Positions 23,543 through 35,234 are shown, counted from the first letter of the stretch. The stretch: DNA of 64,000 bases from Laburnicola sp. R22_1 (GCA_014281115.1 JACONQ010000003.1:4340001-4404000); one strand, 5' to 3'. The notes: generated by a model from the sequence alone, not told the origin. Numbers and translations are program-made.

Positions 23543-24450
23543 TAGTAATAATAGCTAGACTACTAATAAGCTTAGAGTAAAGTAGATAAAGTACTTTATT
23601 AAGTATATAGTAGAGCGTAGAGTAGGCGCGCGCTAGCTACTTATACTTAATAGTTATAAGAGCTATAACTTACTTAAATTTTAAAAGCTTTCTAAGGAGA
23701 ATAATATCTATACTTTCTATATACTACTATATTTATCGCACTTCCTATAGTTACTTAATATAGGCTACTTCGTACTATTAAAGCGTATATATAGACACTA
23801 GATTAAAAGGTTAATATATAACTATATTAACTATATTATAAAGCTAGAGTTCTTACTAGTTATTTACACAGCCTATAATTAGTTAATTATAAAGAAAAAT
23901 ATTCGCTTAAGCTTTTAAGGCGTTAGCCTAGTTTTCTATAATCTAGAAGTAGTAATATTAAAGCTTAATATTAAGCTTGGCACGCTAATACTATCTACGC
24001 TAGAGGTTACCCTATAGAAAGCTAAAACACTAAGTAACTAGCGTAAGCTAAAGGCTTAATTAATATTAATTTATAATAGAATTTAGAAGTATAAAACCTT
24101 ATTACCTACCTCTATTATTATAGTAATTAATTAGCTTAAAAAAGGCGCTAAGGTAATGCTTTATTTAGCTGCATTACTAAAGGGTTAAGTTGTCAGCCTT
24201 AAGAAAGTAAATAAGGCTACTATAACGCATAAATAGCGTAAAAAAAGTAAATCTAAAAGTAAGGCACCTTATTAAAGGTAAAGAAAGACAATATTATTAC
24301 TTAAAGAAAGGTTAAGTAGTAACTAGAGAGAGAAATATATTAAAGTAAAACGTAATTAGGTATAGGCTAGTAGGCTTTAGCACGCTATAGCTACTATAGA
24401 AAGACTAGACATAATTTATAAATATATAAAAAAGATACTATAAATCGCGC
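23543..24450 (+). pseudogene. Pogo/Fot1 transposase relic P2, C-terminal half
   Basis: Plus-strand reading through stops resumes the transposase with VSNNSQTTNKL. It continues with the catalytic segment LLILNSYKSYN (Asp changed to Asn by a G-to-A transition, compare DGHxSH), then LLNIGYFVLLKRIY and a coiled, lysine/arginine-rich C-terminal part. About 1.6 kb of rDNA-like sequence separates it from the N-terminal half at 21,250-21,955. Confidence 0.78.
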
Positions 24451-24784
24451 TTAACCTATAATAGCTTTAATATTAAGATTATCTTACTATATTATTAAGT
24501 TAAATTACTATAAAGATGCAAAAGGTTAGTAAAGTGCACAGCTTACTTACCTACGTAGCTTACTTACTAGGTATATTATATAGAGTAAGGTAGCACGTAT
24601 TAAATAAAATAAAAGCACATAGATAAGTCTAATATAACTTATAATAAAGTCTTACTAATAGGCTAATTAACTACAACACTAAAAAAAAGTACGAGATAGG
24701 TTATCTAGCTCCTCCTAAAAATATTAAAAATCTTAGCATACTTATAATTAAGTTAATTAAGTTAATTAATTTCTACGCTTTAGA
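24451..24784. other. RIPed end of P2 region, no gene seen
   Basis: AT-rich sequence with a short taattaagtt repeat near 24,750. Composition changes sharply to normal just after 24,785. Confidence 0.5.
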
Positions 24785-25215
24785 TTAAATTGTGACTAAA
24801 TTTGTAAAGGATAAGATTGGCTTGATTGAATTGGCTATACCAATCAAGTTAATTAATTGAACCAATCCGGATTGCTTGTTGCGGAGTCTGGTGATTTCTC
24901 CGCCCGAATTTTTGCAATCTCTCAGCCTTTGGGGCATACTATTGACGCGCTCATTGATGAACTTTTGGGAGACGCTGGCCCAGCCCTCGATCGCCAGATC
25001 CCTTGTTTTAAACTCATCCCAATGGGGGAACCTTTTAAGGTACTGTTTAGGAGGCTGGCAGCAATTTTCTATAGGTGCCAAATCCGGAGAGTGAGAACAA
25101 TTGAAATAGTACTCAAGCCCATGCCTTTTCTTCCAATTGCGTACAATATTGTTGGCGTTTTTGCCAGTCCCATGGTACGGTTGTCACGACTATCCGCACA
25201 ACGTTTTTGAGCCAG
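24785..25215 (-). pseudogene. Truncated Tc1/mariner-like (DDE) transposase fragment, not RIPed
   Basis: On the minus strand, one frame gives HGTGKNANNIVRNWK, NCSHSPDLAPIENCCQPPK and a FPHWDE segment. It then gives GWASVSQKFINERVNSMPQR, the C-terminal end of a common fungal DDE transposase family. The block with the third catalytic residue (SPDLAPIEN) is intact. The second catalytic Asp lies in a different frame just upstream, around 25,180, so a small indel has broken the gene there. Nothing further 5' is recognisable. The fragment shares its normal composition with the neighbouring gene and shows no RIP, perhaps because it is too short or unique for RIP to detect. Confidence 0.72.
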
Positions 25216-25372
25216 CTTAGCTTGTCTATCTATCTAAATTAAGCAGATAATGCCTCAGCGGAAGAAGAAACAGAATAAGGAATGCCGCTGCTAACTTAAT
25301 ATTGGTCTTTATAACATCAACGCCCTCGTTGCGTACCTCACATTCTTCAAAGAAGTTACGGTACCCAACGCA
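25216..25372. other. Intergenic DNA 3' of the TLDc gene
   Basis: Normal-composition sequence between the transposase fragment and the stop codon of the gene. It would hold the 3' UTR. No clear polyadenylation signal was identified. Confidence 0.4.
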
Positions 25373-27055
25373 TCAAGAACTTTGATTTTGAAACCCACTG
25401 ACAAATCTTTCCGCAATGCCGCTATCGTTCCAAATTTCCAACGAGTCTAGCCCAATCGTTCGTGACTGACCAAGCGCAGGCAACTCCAGTTCGGCTACCT
25501 TTGTATCGACGCGTAGACCAAAACGCGATGATGGCGTGGCATCACCAAAGATCAACGCACCGTCAGAGTCTTGCCGCCACTCCTGGTCCAACAGCTTCGC
25601 ATAACGAATAGATGGGGCGAGCTGGAAGACATGAAGACTGTACACCAACTCTCGCCCCTCATCCTTGTAAAAGTCTGACGCAGCCACGACACCTCCCGTA
25701 AATCGCTCACCGGAGGAAAGATCATTACCATTGAAGGCCAATATCATAGCAGCTGAGGGCTCTTGATCCTTATCGAGTGCTTCTCGGCGAATGTTGGCCC
25801 ATATGACGTCTTTGTCAGGCAAAACATCGGCGGTTTTGGGAGAAGCTGACGAGAGACACCAGCGTACGACAGTATGGCAGCATTCCCAGTCGATAATCGG
25901 GGGAAGAATCGCGTGCAATAGGACCATACGACCAAGCGATAGGACATGTGGCTCGCTGTTGACCTCCTTCCCGGCTTGCAGCTCAGGCGGCAGTATCACG
26001 TCATAGAGGTCATAGACATCTGTACCAGTGGTCTTACCATCAAGCAGGGCGTCAACCAGTACCCGGTGAACAGGATCAAAGAGATGCTCAAGCCGCTGAA
26101 GACCATAGTCAAAAGCAGGCCACGCTACGAGATCCTGGGCATTTGGATACGCGGCTACTAGCTCATTGTCATTGCAGATAAACTCGGCCATAACGCTCTC
26201 AAGGGACTCATCCAAGTTCTGTGAGCCGACCGATTCCAGTAATGACGGAGCGGACTCGAATTGCAGTGCAAGAAGCGCCCGCACCAATTCAGCCAATTCG
26301 ACTCGCGGGATAGCAAGACTGTGAAAATCGAAATCTGCCTTGAGTTCTTTGGCTAACGGTCGGAGATCATTGCGTTTCGATTTATATGGATAATTCTCCG
26401 GTACGTTGTATTGTAAGACGTCGAGGAGATCATGGTACATTTCGTCTCCATCGTTATCGCGATTAGTTTTCGCATATTCAGCCAGAGCGTTGTCCATGGT
26501 CCCGCGGCTCCACCCGTAATGCTTTGCTACATGCTCAATATCAAATGCATTGCGGTGGGCATAGCGACGACGGACAGCCTCGTTGCTGGGGCTATCTGGT
26601 GTCTCGACGCTACGTGTGGCCAGACTCTGGAACAGAAGGCGCCGGCTATCGGCGGCCGTTCGCATTCGCCCTATGCTCCCTATCCTAGACATACGCAAGT
26701 GGCGATCTGGAAGTAGCCACGCCAGTCCACGCTGAAGATCCAGCAGAGAAAGCGATTGCGGGACAGGTTCAGATGGAGCTTGGTAAAATGGTGCCGTGCT
26801 GTGATAGGCAAGGATCTGGTAGACACAATCGGCAAAAGTAGGCGCAATGCTCCCAGGAAACTGCGACTGAATTCGGGCAATGAGGGACGCCTTTTTCAAC
26901 CGCTTCTCATCCATGGCGCCGATAGCTAGGCTGGTGAAGGCATTGGCGAGGGCCTCTTTCTCGTCATCGGAAATGACGTGGCTATGAGCATTCGGCAGGT
27001 CAAAACGACCGGTATGGTACTGCTCCGCGAGCCAGGTTTTCGTCGGTGCAGTCAT
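25373..27055 (-). CDS. TLDc-domain protein, 560 aa, intact
   Basis: This is the only long open frame in the window. It runs from ATG at 27,055 to TGA at 25,373-25,375 without introns and has the codon use of an ordinary fungal gene. The last ~130 residues resemble a TLDc domain in order. A hydrophobic strand (SAAMILAFNG, about 434) comes first, then FTGGVV, then LVYSLHVFQL (about 471), then GALIFGD (about 499), FGLRVD (about 512) and the closing LDSLEIW (about 536-542), where the family has LEVW. Residues 1-430 are mostly helical-looking, with no signal peptide or membrane segment, so the protein is probably intracellular. Known TLDc proteins in yeast (Oxr1 and Rtc5) act on the vacuolar ATPase and oxidation resistance. 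Which function applies here is unknown, and the N-terminal part is not one I recognise. The gene stands alone between transposon relics and shows no RIP. Confidence 0.8.
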   Translation of the reverse strand: MTAPTKTWLAEQYHTGRFDLPNAHSHVISDDEKEALANAFTSLAIGAMDEKRLKKASLIARIQSQFPGSIAPTFADCVYQILAYHSTAPFYQAPSEPVPQSLSLLDLQRGLAWLLPDRHLRMSRIGSIGRMRTAADSRRLLFQSLATRSVETPDSPSNEAVRRRYAHRNAFDIEHVAKHYGWSRGTMDNALAEYAKTNRDNDGDEMYHDLLDVLQYNVPENYPYKSKRNDLRPLAKELKADFDFHSLAIPRVELAELVRALLALQFESAPSLLESVGSQNLDESLESVMAEFICNDNELVAAYPNAQDLVAWPAFDYGLQRLEHLFDPVHRVLVDALLDGKTTGTDVYDLYDVILPPELQAGKEVNSEPHVLSLGRMVLLHAILPPIIDWECCHTVVRWCLSSASPKTADVLPDKDVIWANIRREALDKDQEPSAAMILAFNGNDLSSGERFTGGVVAASDFYKDEGRELVYSLHVFQLAPSIRYAKLLDQEWRQDSDGALIFGDATPSSRFGLRVDTKVAELELPALGQSRTIGLDSLEIWNDSGIAERFVSGFQNQSS

Positions 27056-27408
27056 AGTGGACTTGAGTGTCGGTCGGTGGGAAGCAGGATTGGATGAAGC
27101 GCCAAGATGTTCTTCGAAATTCCGTTAAGAATCCTAGTACCGCGTGTTACCCTACGATAAGTGTTACAGCGGTTGACGATGCTAAAGCTTTCGACCTGGA
27201 ATCGTATGATAAGCGCGCAAGGTTTTGGTGATGTGGATAAGATTTCAGTCGACGAGAAGTAGTGAGAGTAGAATATCGGTACGCTTGCAAGTCGGCGGTG
27301 GAACCCTTATTGCAACCTTGAAAATATTCGACCCCAACAAACTATTTCAAAGAGCAGGTGACGCACCGGATCGGAGATCGCGGCGCAGCTAAGAAACGCG
27401 AGACATTA
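27056..27408. promoter_or_regulatory. Upstream region of the TLDc gene
   Basis: These 353 bp of non-RIPed DNA lie between the start codon and the end of pogo element P3. They must contain whatever is left of the gene's native promoter and 5' UTR. No TATA box or other specific element could be assigned. P3 insertion displaced anything further upstream by 18 kb. Confidence 0.45.
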
Positions 27409-27599
27409 CCGTAGCTTGGCAGTCCGTGCAACGCGTCAGTCCATGCAACACCCCACCATGCAACACCCCAACTTTGACGCGCTATATCTCCACTAGGAGA
27501 ATATTTTTTATATAGATAAGTTGCAAAAGATTATAGCGTTATTATTTCTATCCTAGCGCGTTAGCACTAAGGCGTCATGTAGGCGGGTGCACCTGCCAA

Positions 27600-28709
27600 C
27601 TCTACACGTTAAAATCTTAGCTAATAATAAGAATAAGAGCTTCTATAATATATAAAACGCCTTACTAAATATGGCCTTTCTTTTATATAGTAGATAATAC
27701 AAAGCTTTGCCTCTATAATAGCTAAAAAGTAAGTCTTAATATTATAGATTAATTGCTTTATATAGCATAACACTAAATCCTTAATATTATAATAGATAGC
27801 TAGCATTAATAGTAATTACTATAAAGCTAATTTCCTAGCTAAATATAAGCTCTACTTTAAGCTTCTATAGTATAAAATTAAGTAGTACTTAATTAAGGTC
27901 TAGTATATATATAATATAGATAAGAAAGGCTTCCTACTTAGTATTACCTTCTACTTAAAGAGAATCTTTAATAGGCCTCTATATTAGAGTAAGGCTATAA
28001 GGTAAGCTATTTAAAATAGTAGCTATAAGTAGATATTACTTATTACTTATATATACGCTAACAAATCTACCTTAGACCTAGCTTTTATCTACTAGACTAC
28101 CTCTATAAATATTTAATTAAGTTAGGTTAAGAATATTAATTCTTAACACTATAAAGTCTTTAATATAGTATTAAAATCTAGATAGTTAAATAATTAGATT
28201 AGCCTTATATAGTTATAATAGGTATTTAGTTGCCTTATAAAGGCTAAAGCTAGCTAATTATATTAACTATTAATTTTAGATAGCTATAAATCTTATATTA
28301 CTATAGACTTTATTAACTATTATAACTATAATAGGATCTTACTAGCTATCTATCTACTTTATTTAACATATATATTATAGCCTCTTAATATCTACGTATT
28401 TAAGCCTCTATTAATAGTATATTTAAATAAGCTATTAGTCTTTATTAATAATAGCTAGGGACTAGCCTTAATTACTAAAAGGAACTTCTTTAGTTTATTC
28501 TAGAATACCTAGATTAATACTATAAGATAGCTATTAATACTCTAGGCCTTTAAAGCTATAGGTATTTCTCTGCTTAATCTAATAACTATCCTTAAGCAAT
28601 TTAATTAGGATTAGCCACCTAAGTAATAATTATAAGAAAGCTTAACCTTAGTACTTAGCGCTTTAGATTAGAGGAAGATCAACTAACTACTAAAGGCTTA
28701 TATTAATAT
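27600..28709 (+). pseudogene. P3 transposase, N-terminal and catalytic part
   Basis: Plus-strand reading through stops gives the pogo/Fot1 catalytic region. LLILDSYKSY (28,267-28,296) matches the family's DGHxSH block, and a LQPLNIYVFKPL block (about 28,375-28,415) matches LQPLDVxxFxPLK. A block GISLLNLITILKQF follows near 28,560. The frame runs to KAYINI at the insertion site and continues after 44,675. Stops are of the CAA/CAG-to-TAA/TAG type. Confidence 0.8.
28705..28709. repeat. Target-site duplication of Copia-1 (left)
   Basis: AATAT immediately precedes the left LTR and is repeated at 44,671-44,675 directly after the right LTR. Confidence 0.92.
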
Positions 28710-28944
28710 TGTCAGATTTGATAGTGTTCTGTCACTTTAAGATAATATATTAATGAGAATTAATGACTGTGATAATTTATTGTAATAGAGAAGCCCAGCT
28801 ATTGCAAGAAGTTTCTATCTATGCTAAGGCCCTTATACTATCTAGGATAGTACAGGGGAAATGCAAAATAGTAGTGCGCCAGCCTCCTTAGTGTATTTCA
28901 CAGAGAGATTATCACTGGAATGCATAGTGACCGTCTATCTAACA
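28710..28944 (-). repeat. Copia-1 3' LTR
   Basis: The 235 bp sequence starts tgtcagatttg and ends ctatctaaca on the plus strand. It differs from the partner at 44,436-44,670 at 17 positions by my count: 16 transitions and one transversion. Twelve are CA/TA or TG/TA differences. Confidence 0.93.
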
Positions 28945-28964
28945 CACCCCCTCAGCTTAGAGCC

Positions 28965-31900
28965 ATCCTAAGCTAGACCTAATTCTTCGCAGCTATACTA
29001 TTGCTCATAGTCCAAAAGCTTCCATCCTTTGTTCTAATTCATCCAGGTCGACCTTGTGGTTGGTGATCCTACCCTTGACGTCTTTAAGTCCGAGTTAATT
29101 TACGAACTTGGCCTATTTTCCAGCTAGTAGAGCCTTTGTAAGGCTATCTGCTGCTATTTCTTCTAATTGTTAGTATTGGATTTTAATAGCTCTACAAGCT
29201 ACTTTTTATTAAAGCTAATAATTGTGTATATTAACGTGCCTAAGCTTAGTCTATAACTTGGCGATTTCTTTAGTAACAAGTCGAATAGTTTGTTAATTAT
29301 CGCAGTTAATAGTGATTGTTAATAGGGAGAGTTTAATCTTAAGTTTAGTAATTAACTAAGAGGTAAAGAGTGCCTCTTTTACAACTTGTGAAAGGGCTAG
29401 CAACTTAGCTTTAATTATTAAGGTGGTGACTATGCCTTGCTTACTCGCCTTCTAGGCAACAAGACCACTAAACAGCTTAATAATGTATCCTTGTAAGCTC
29501 TTTCTATTAAGGGTGTTGTCAGCGAACGAGGCATCGCTAGCAACCTCATAAGTGTCTGCTCCTCCAAGGCGTAGCCCTAATAATTAGGTGGAGGACAGGT
29601 AAAGCAGTACGCGGTCAGCGGCGTTATAATGCTCCTCGCTGGGATTTGACAGAAATCGCGATAATCAAGAGCTTGCGAATGCGATATTGGGGCGTATGGT
29701 TACTATAGCGTAAAGGATTAATCCAATCTTTTGCTAGTATTAATTAATCTTAGCCTTTATAGCGAGTCCTTCTTAGGATAGTAGTTTAACTATAGATATT
29801 AGGGTATTGTGTTTAAGGTCGCGTTAGTTAATTAGGCGACTAATCTTGTCTATATAGGACGCCTAGGACAGGTAGAGTTGCCTATTTACATAGTCTCTAA
29901 CAATTTTAATCCCTAGAAACTACTAAATTTTATTACTACTAGTAAGAATAAACTGTGTACTTATCTTTTCCATCACTGCGTTAGCAGCGTGTTTCTAATC
30001 TTTAGAGTAGGCGACGATAAGGTTGTCCACATAAAAGAAGATAATAATACTATCTTTAATTATATAGCAAGGCTTATAAGAGACTATAGTAAAACTAAGA
30101 TTCCTAAGAGCGCTAGTAAATTCTCTCTACCACAGTAGTAGTGAGATTCAAAGACTATACAGTGTCTTGTGCAACTATAGGATAGTGCTAGGTTGTGTGT
30201 AACCTCGCGGCATTCTTATATAGAGTTCTCTATCCAGATTTGCATAGATAAAAGAGTTAGTAATATTATACTAGCTAAGCTCTAGGTTGTATTAAGCTGC
30301 TATAGATATAATTAGACGAAATAATCGTCCTGCGAGAGTTGCAGTATAGGTGTCTTAAGTAGTAAGGTGGCGTTATTAATCTCCGCGCACTACTAACCTA
30401 GCCTTACACTTCTAAAATTAATAATATTTGTTAAGTTTGTAAGTATACACCCACATATAATTAAGGATTTAGTAGCCGCGTGATCGCACTAGGGTAATAG
30501 ACACCTTACTCTAAGACTTTATTTCCTTGTGGCTTTATAGGTGTACCTGCTTAGCCTCCTTCCACATATTAAATAGCGGGTGATTGTCTATCTATGTTCC
30601 GCTAGATAGAGGTTCTAGTAGTTAACTTTAGTGGGGTTTCTATCCTATTGCGAGCATGCGATTAAATTAAGCTTTGTTAAGCGGCTTTCCCTTATACTTA
30701 TCTCTACTTCCTACTTATATACCTACTAGAAAAGCGGCTGCCTATAGCACAGCGCGTTAATCTAGCTGTGGTAATCTAATAGGTAGCTAGTTGTGTTAAT
30801 TATATTCGAAGCTCGCCATTAATTAGACAAGCAATACGACAGGCGGAGGTGTCACTAGTAGTGTTAAGTAGGTGTAATTAATCTTCCTCCCTTAGTAATA
30901 CCCTAGCGGGTCTTCTTCTTTATCCTCGCAATTGCGAGTGTTAGTAATTAACTCATCCTTATAGAAGAGTTTAGTGTTTTCTTGCTTAGGTAGTAGAGGT
31001 GGCAACTCTACTAATTAGGTCTATGCAGCAATCTCTTTAGTAGTGCTATGCATAAGGTTGTCTAACAGGTTCTCTATTTTACCTAAGAACACCTTATCTT
31101 TGTCAAAGATAACGTCGCGTATACTAATGACTTTGTTAAGTAGTAGGATCCATATTCTTCAGATGTTTAATAATTAGTAGCCCACTAGGTATCTAACCTA
31201 TGCCTTTAGGTCTAACCTTTAGAGCTTGCTCTTGTCGCGTTTAGTATTATTAGTCAAGGCGAAGGCTTTACAGCTATAGGCCCTAAGATAAGCCTAGTTT
31301 AGTTTCTTTAGTTAAGTAATAATGCTATTTTAGAAAGCAACTATTATAAAGAATACTTTATATAGTGATTACTATTAGTTAGCGTAGTTTAGAGTTTAAT
31401 TATATAGGTATATAGCCGCTTATATAATTTCTAGCCATAGGTTAAAAGGGAGATTGTCGTTAAGTCGCATTGCACGACTCTTCTTCTTAATTACACTCCC
31501 GAAGCGTTCAGCTCCTCTATTTTAAGCTTAGGTATCAGGTGCTAAAGGCTTAATAATAATACCTTTACTAACGCACTACCTATAAACGTCTTATTTAACT
31601 AAAAAGACCTTATTATCGGATTTAATAACCTTAACTATTATATTAAATTATACTTTTATAAATAGTACAAATTCCTTTAGCAACTTAATAATTGTTCGTG
31701 CTAGTCAATTGTCTTTAAGGTAGAAATCCCAAGCTATGCCTAAGAATTAATTAGTAATAAGCATCTGGCTTTTCTCGCTAGTGAAGCTCTGATCTTTATA
31801 ATCGTAAAAGTCTATAGCGACTCTCTCGCCAGGACCGTTGTTAATTTGCCTAGGTTATTGTCTAATTTGTCGCTTAAGCTTTAATCTGCCGCAGGCGTCG

Positions 31901-33468
31901 CATTAGACTACAGTAAGTCCTTTAAGGCGCACCCCCTTACAGTAATTCACAGTGTGTTCTAGTGCCTAAGGACCTAGGTAGCCTAGTCATTTATGCCATG
32001 TAATAGCGTCTGCCTTCTGCGCACCTTGTGCGGTGCGCGTTGTGATTTTGTGTGTGGCATACGTACTATTGTGTATAGTACGATTTTGTTCGGGCATATA
32101 TTCTAGTACCCATTAACTATAGAGTTCTTAAAGGTTAGCTAGGACTGTATTGTCCCTTCTCTTAATTGTTGTTAGATCTGCCTTTGTGTCCCACTAGAGG
32201 CCTTGCCTACAGAGTAATTAGAAGGACACAAGATTGCATAGTAGATTAGGGCAGTAGGCGACGTTGTCTAGCCTTAGTACCCTATTTCCGTGTACGCTCT
32301 TAACGTGTAGATAGACACTTCTATATCCTCTTATCCAAACTTATAATAATCCCGCCTATATAAAGTCTCCTAGCGACAGTAGTCGCATCGTGACAAAACA
32401 GTTAATATCGTTAAAGATGTGGCATATTGTGCCAGAATTAAGGATTGCAGAGTAACATAGTGGATAGGTATTTAGGTCTAAGTAGTAGAAAGATGCGATA
32501 GTATTAAAGCTCGCTAAGAGGACAGTAATTTGTCTGCCATCTAGTTATTTATTGTTAGTAACCTTAGTAATTTGGGTTAGAGTAGGAGTATGCAATAGTT
32601 TAATTCTAGGTGTTTAAGACCTTAGTCTTTTTACCTTCCTTATCTTCTCTTATAAATCTAAATTATTTTAGATTCTATATTGTACCATGTCTATAAAGCT
32701 AGGTTATGGCCTAAACCACTCTGGTGCATAATCTGGGTATGCGTAGAAGCAGTCTTTTAGACTATGCCTTTGTCCATAAGTAGGATATTTTTTGCCTTTA
32801 ACTACTATTGTATCCTCTATTAAGGACTACTTAGATATAGTACTTTAACCAAAGAATTATTTTTATTAAGGTCTCCCCTATCCACATTAGTTATTTGTAG
32901 AAGATAGCGCGTCTTTAGCAGTATAAGAGGCGTCTCTGTTAGTGCCTAGGGTGGATACACTACTAGCAGCGAGAGATGGCTCACTAGTAGCAAAGGCGCC
33001 CCTATACTATTTGCCCTTAATTAGGTAGAGTATTGCTATATATTCTTAGAAGCGGTTTATTATCTCCTTCCTTGTTATATCTGCGTCTTAGCATCTAGTT
33101 TCTTAAAAGGACACGCCCTAGATAGGGGCAGCCTTTATAATTGCAGTTAGGAAGTCCTTTATGGTATTATGGATTAATTATACTTTAGCGACATTGTTTA
33201 TCTCTGCTTCTATAGCTGCCTAATCATACTTAGTTAGCTAGGTATCCTAGTTTAAGGGTTGTCTTATTGGCTTAAGAGCCTATAGGTATCGTGCTCTCGC
33301 CCTATCCCGCTCGTCTTCCTTATTAACGCCTACTGTCTGCGTTAGAGATTTAATCCATTTTTAGATCTACTCTCTAGGCTTGTAGTAGTTATGTTGCAGG
33401 TGTTGTAATACAGTAGATTAAATATAGATAATTACTTTCTTAAGACTTATTCTCTCTTCTTAGTATTC
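28965..33468 (-). pseudogene. Copia-1 polyprotein relic: rest of gag, protease, integrase, RT, RNase H
   Basis: Reading leftwards on the minus strand through stops, this part follows the gag start at 44,394 after removal of Copia-2. The reverse transcriptase active site reads FYVDN at about 30,021-30,036, where copia has YVDD. The RNase H end reads AADSLTKAL at about 29,131-29,160, matching the family's ADGLTK. Gag lies towards 33.4 kb and integrase at roughly 31-32.4 kb. Frequent TAA/TAG codons make it non-functional. Confidence 0.8.
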
Positions 33469-33473
33469 TTTAT

Positions 33474-33657
33474 TATAATAGTAGTGGGTAAGTTTAGAGT
33501 TGCTACCTACAGATCTACTATTGCCTATACTAGTTTATTGCTACCTACACTTGTTTACTACTACCTAGATTACCTATTAGTATATATTCTAGGTACTACT
33601 TATATTTAATACAATAAGTGTTGCCTCGACTTTTGCCTTTTAGCTATAACCGCTACA
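33474..33657 (+). repeat. Copia-2 5' LTR
   Basis: The 184 bp LTR begins tataatagtagtggg; the partner begins tgtaatag, so the canonical TG has become TA here. The two LTRs differ at 13 positions by my count, all transitions, ten of them in CA/TA or TG/TA context. Confidence 0.93.
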
Positions 33658-33789
33658 GTTATAAGCCCGGATTGCGACGGGGCCTCACTTACCTAAGCAA
33701 TTACCCTACTAAGGACACTATAGTCTTACTATAGGAGCCACCCTGCGAGCACGATAACAACTAAGTTAGATCTAGCCGTCACTTAAGTA

Positions 33790-35234
33790 ATAATTGTCCT
33801 TAGTTAATTAGAAGATTGGCATAAATAGCTATTTATCTGCAAGGATATAGCGTAAAAGAACCAACTCTAGAAATATGTTAATTTAGATATTGTAGCAGAC
33901 AAGCTACCGCAGCTTAAGGAGCTAATGGAGCCTTAGCTTAGCGACTACGACAGCACGGCTACTACGTACGCCAGCCGAAATACTGAGCAGCGAGCCGATT
34001 ACTGTTGGGCGTACAAGAGATGGGAAAAGAAGGATCTAGAGTATAAGCGTCAGCTGAAGGCTCTAGCAGAATTTAACTCTGAGATTAGTAAGACGATAGC
34101 AGCACACTATATATACCTAATTGAAGACAAGGGTACGCTACACGAACAACTTATAACCCTTAAGAAACATCTTGCACTATTAGACGCGACACGTTGCCGC
34201 GATTTAATAATAAAGTATAAGGATCTTTAGACACTGCCAAAGGGCAGGAAGGTTAAAGAGTGGCTTTAATATTAGGTTAAGGTCACTAACTAGTGCAAGG
34301 CTATTAGGCTGGCAGAGACGGAGGATTCTCGCGCGCAGGAAGACTTCCTAGTCGCCTGCAAGGTACTTAACCCAGAATATGGAACAGCAGGTCTGCGAGA
34401 CCTAATCTAGAAGGGGAGGCTTAGTGAAACAGTCCCATTAGTGAAGGACTACGTTGCCAAGTTCTTAGCGTACTTAAAGCGCACACGCCTAATTAGTATG
34501 GGCTTTAGTGCACATGCGGCAGAGCTAGAAATAGCTAAGCTAATAAAAACACTATAAAGCAAACCTTTATAGAGTGGTGTATGCCTCTGTGGCAATAAAC
34601 ACTTCTAGTCTAAGTGCTGGGTAATGAATCTAGATGCTCCTTCCCAACCCTAAGGATACAACAACAAGGAGGGTAGTAAGAAGGTGGCAGCAGCTTTTAC
34701 TAAGAATCTAAGCTTAGAGACAAGAGTGAAGAAGGCTATAAAGAACTAGAAGGCAACTTAATCGAGCTCTAAGTCTGCAGTAACTATTAATAATAGAAAG
34801 CCTTCCTTAAACCTATTCACCTACACCGCGCGATATATAGAATCCGATGCCGTTATAGTTAATAAGCGCGGCAAGCGCGATAAGAAGCTATTGTTTAACG
34901 ACGGCGTTAAACCCGCTAAGGAGCTAGTAGCTCTATCTACACTTAACGACGTTAGCAGCTACGACTTATTAAGTAACTAATTTATACTTAATCCTAGTTT
35001 AAACACCCACATTATTAATACTAAGTCTTAGCCTAGATAGATAAGAGAGTATAAGGCTAGTGCTAACAACTTTGTAGGAGTAGGAATAGGACGTATTAAA
35101 ATCACTACATAGGGCAGTATAAAACTAATAGTAAAGACACCTAAGGGCCTATTAGCTATAGTCCTAACGCACGTTGCTTTAGTTAAAGGCTTCTTAACAA
35201 GCCTTATAGGCTTAGCACACTATCGCTTAAGTTA
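33790..35234 (+). pseudogene. Copia-2 gag and protease start
   Basis: Plus-strand reading with few stops gives a copia gag. It includes DWHK near the start, a coiled region (RWEKKDLEYKRQLKALAEF), LHEQLITLKKHLALLD and DFLVACKVLNPEYGT. A zinc knuckle of the form CxCGxKHFxxxC lies at about 34,580-34,616. Near 34,975-35,015, FILNPSLNTHI stands where copia proteases have WILDSGS-THI, so the catalytic Asp is lost. The frame is cut at 35,239 by Copia-3 and resumes at 40,509. Confidence 0.85.

Noticed and set aside
24857..25210. 117-codon plus-strand frame
   Set aside because: Antisense to the DDE transposase fragment, whose minus-strand motifs (SPDLAPIEN) are unmistakable.
25744..26880. Several 66-94 codon frames inside the TLDc gene on both strands
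   Set aside because: All are shadows of the 560-codon frame.
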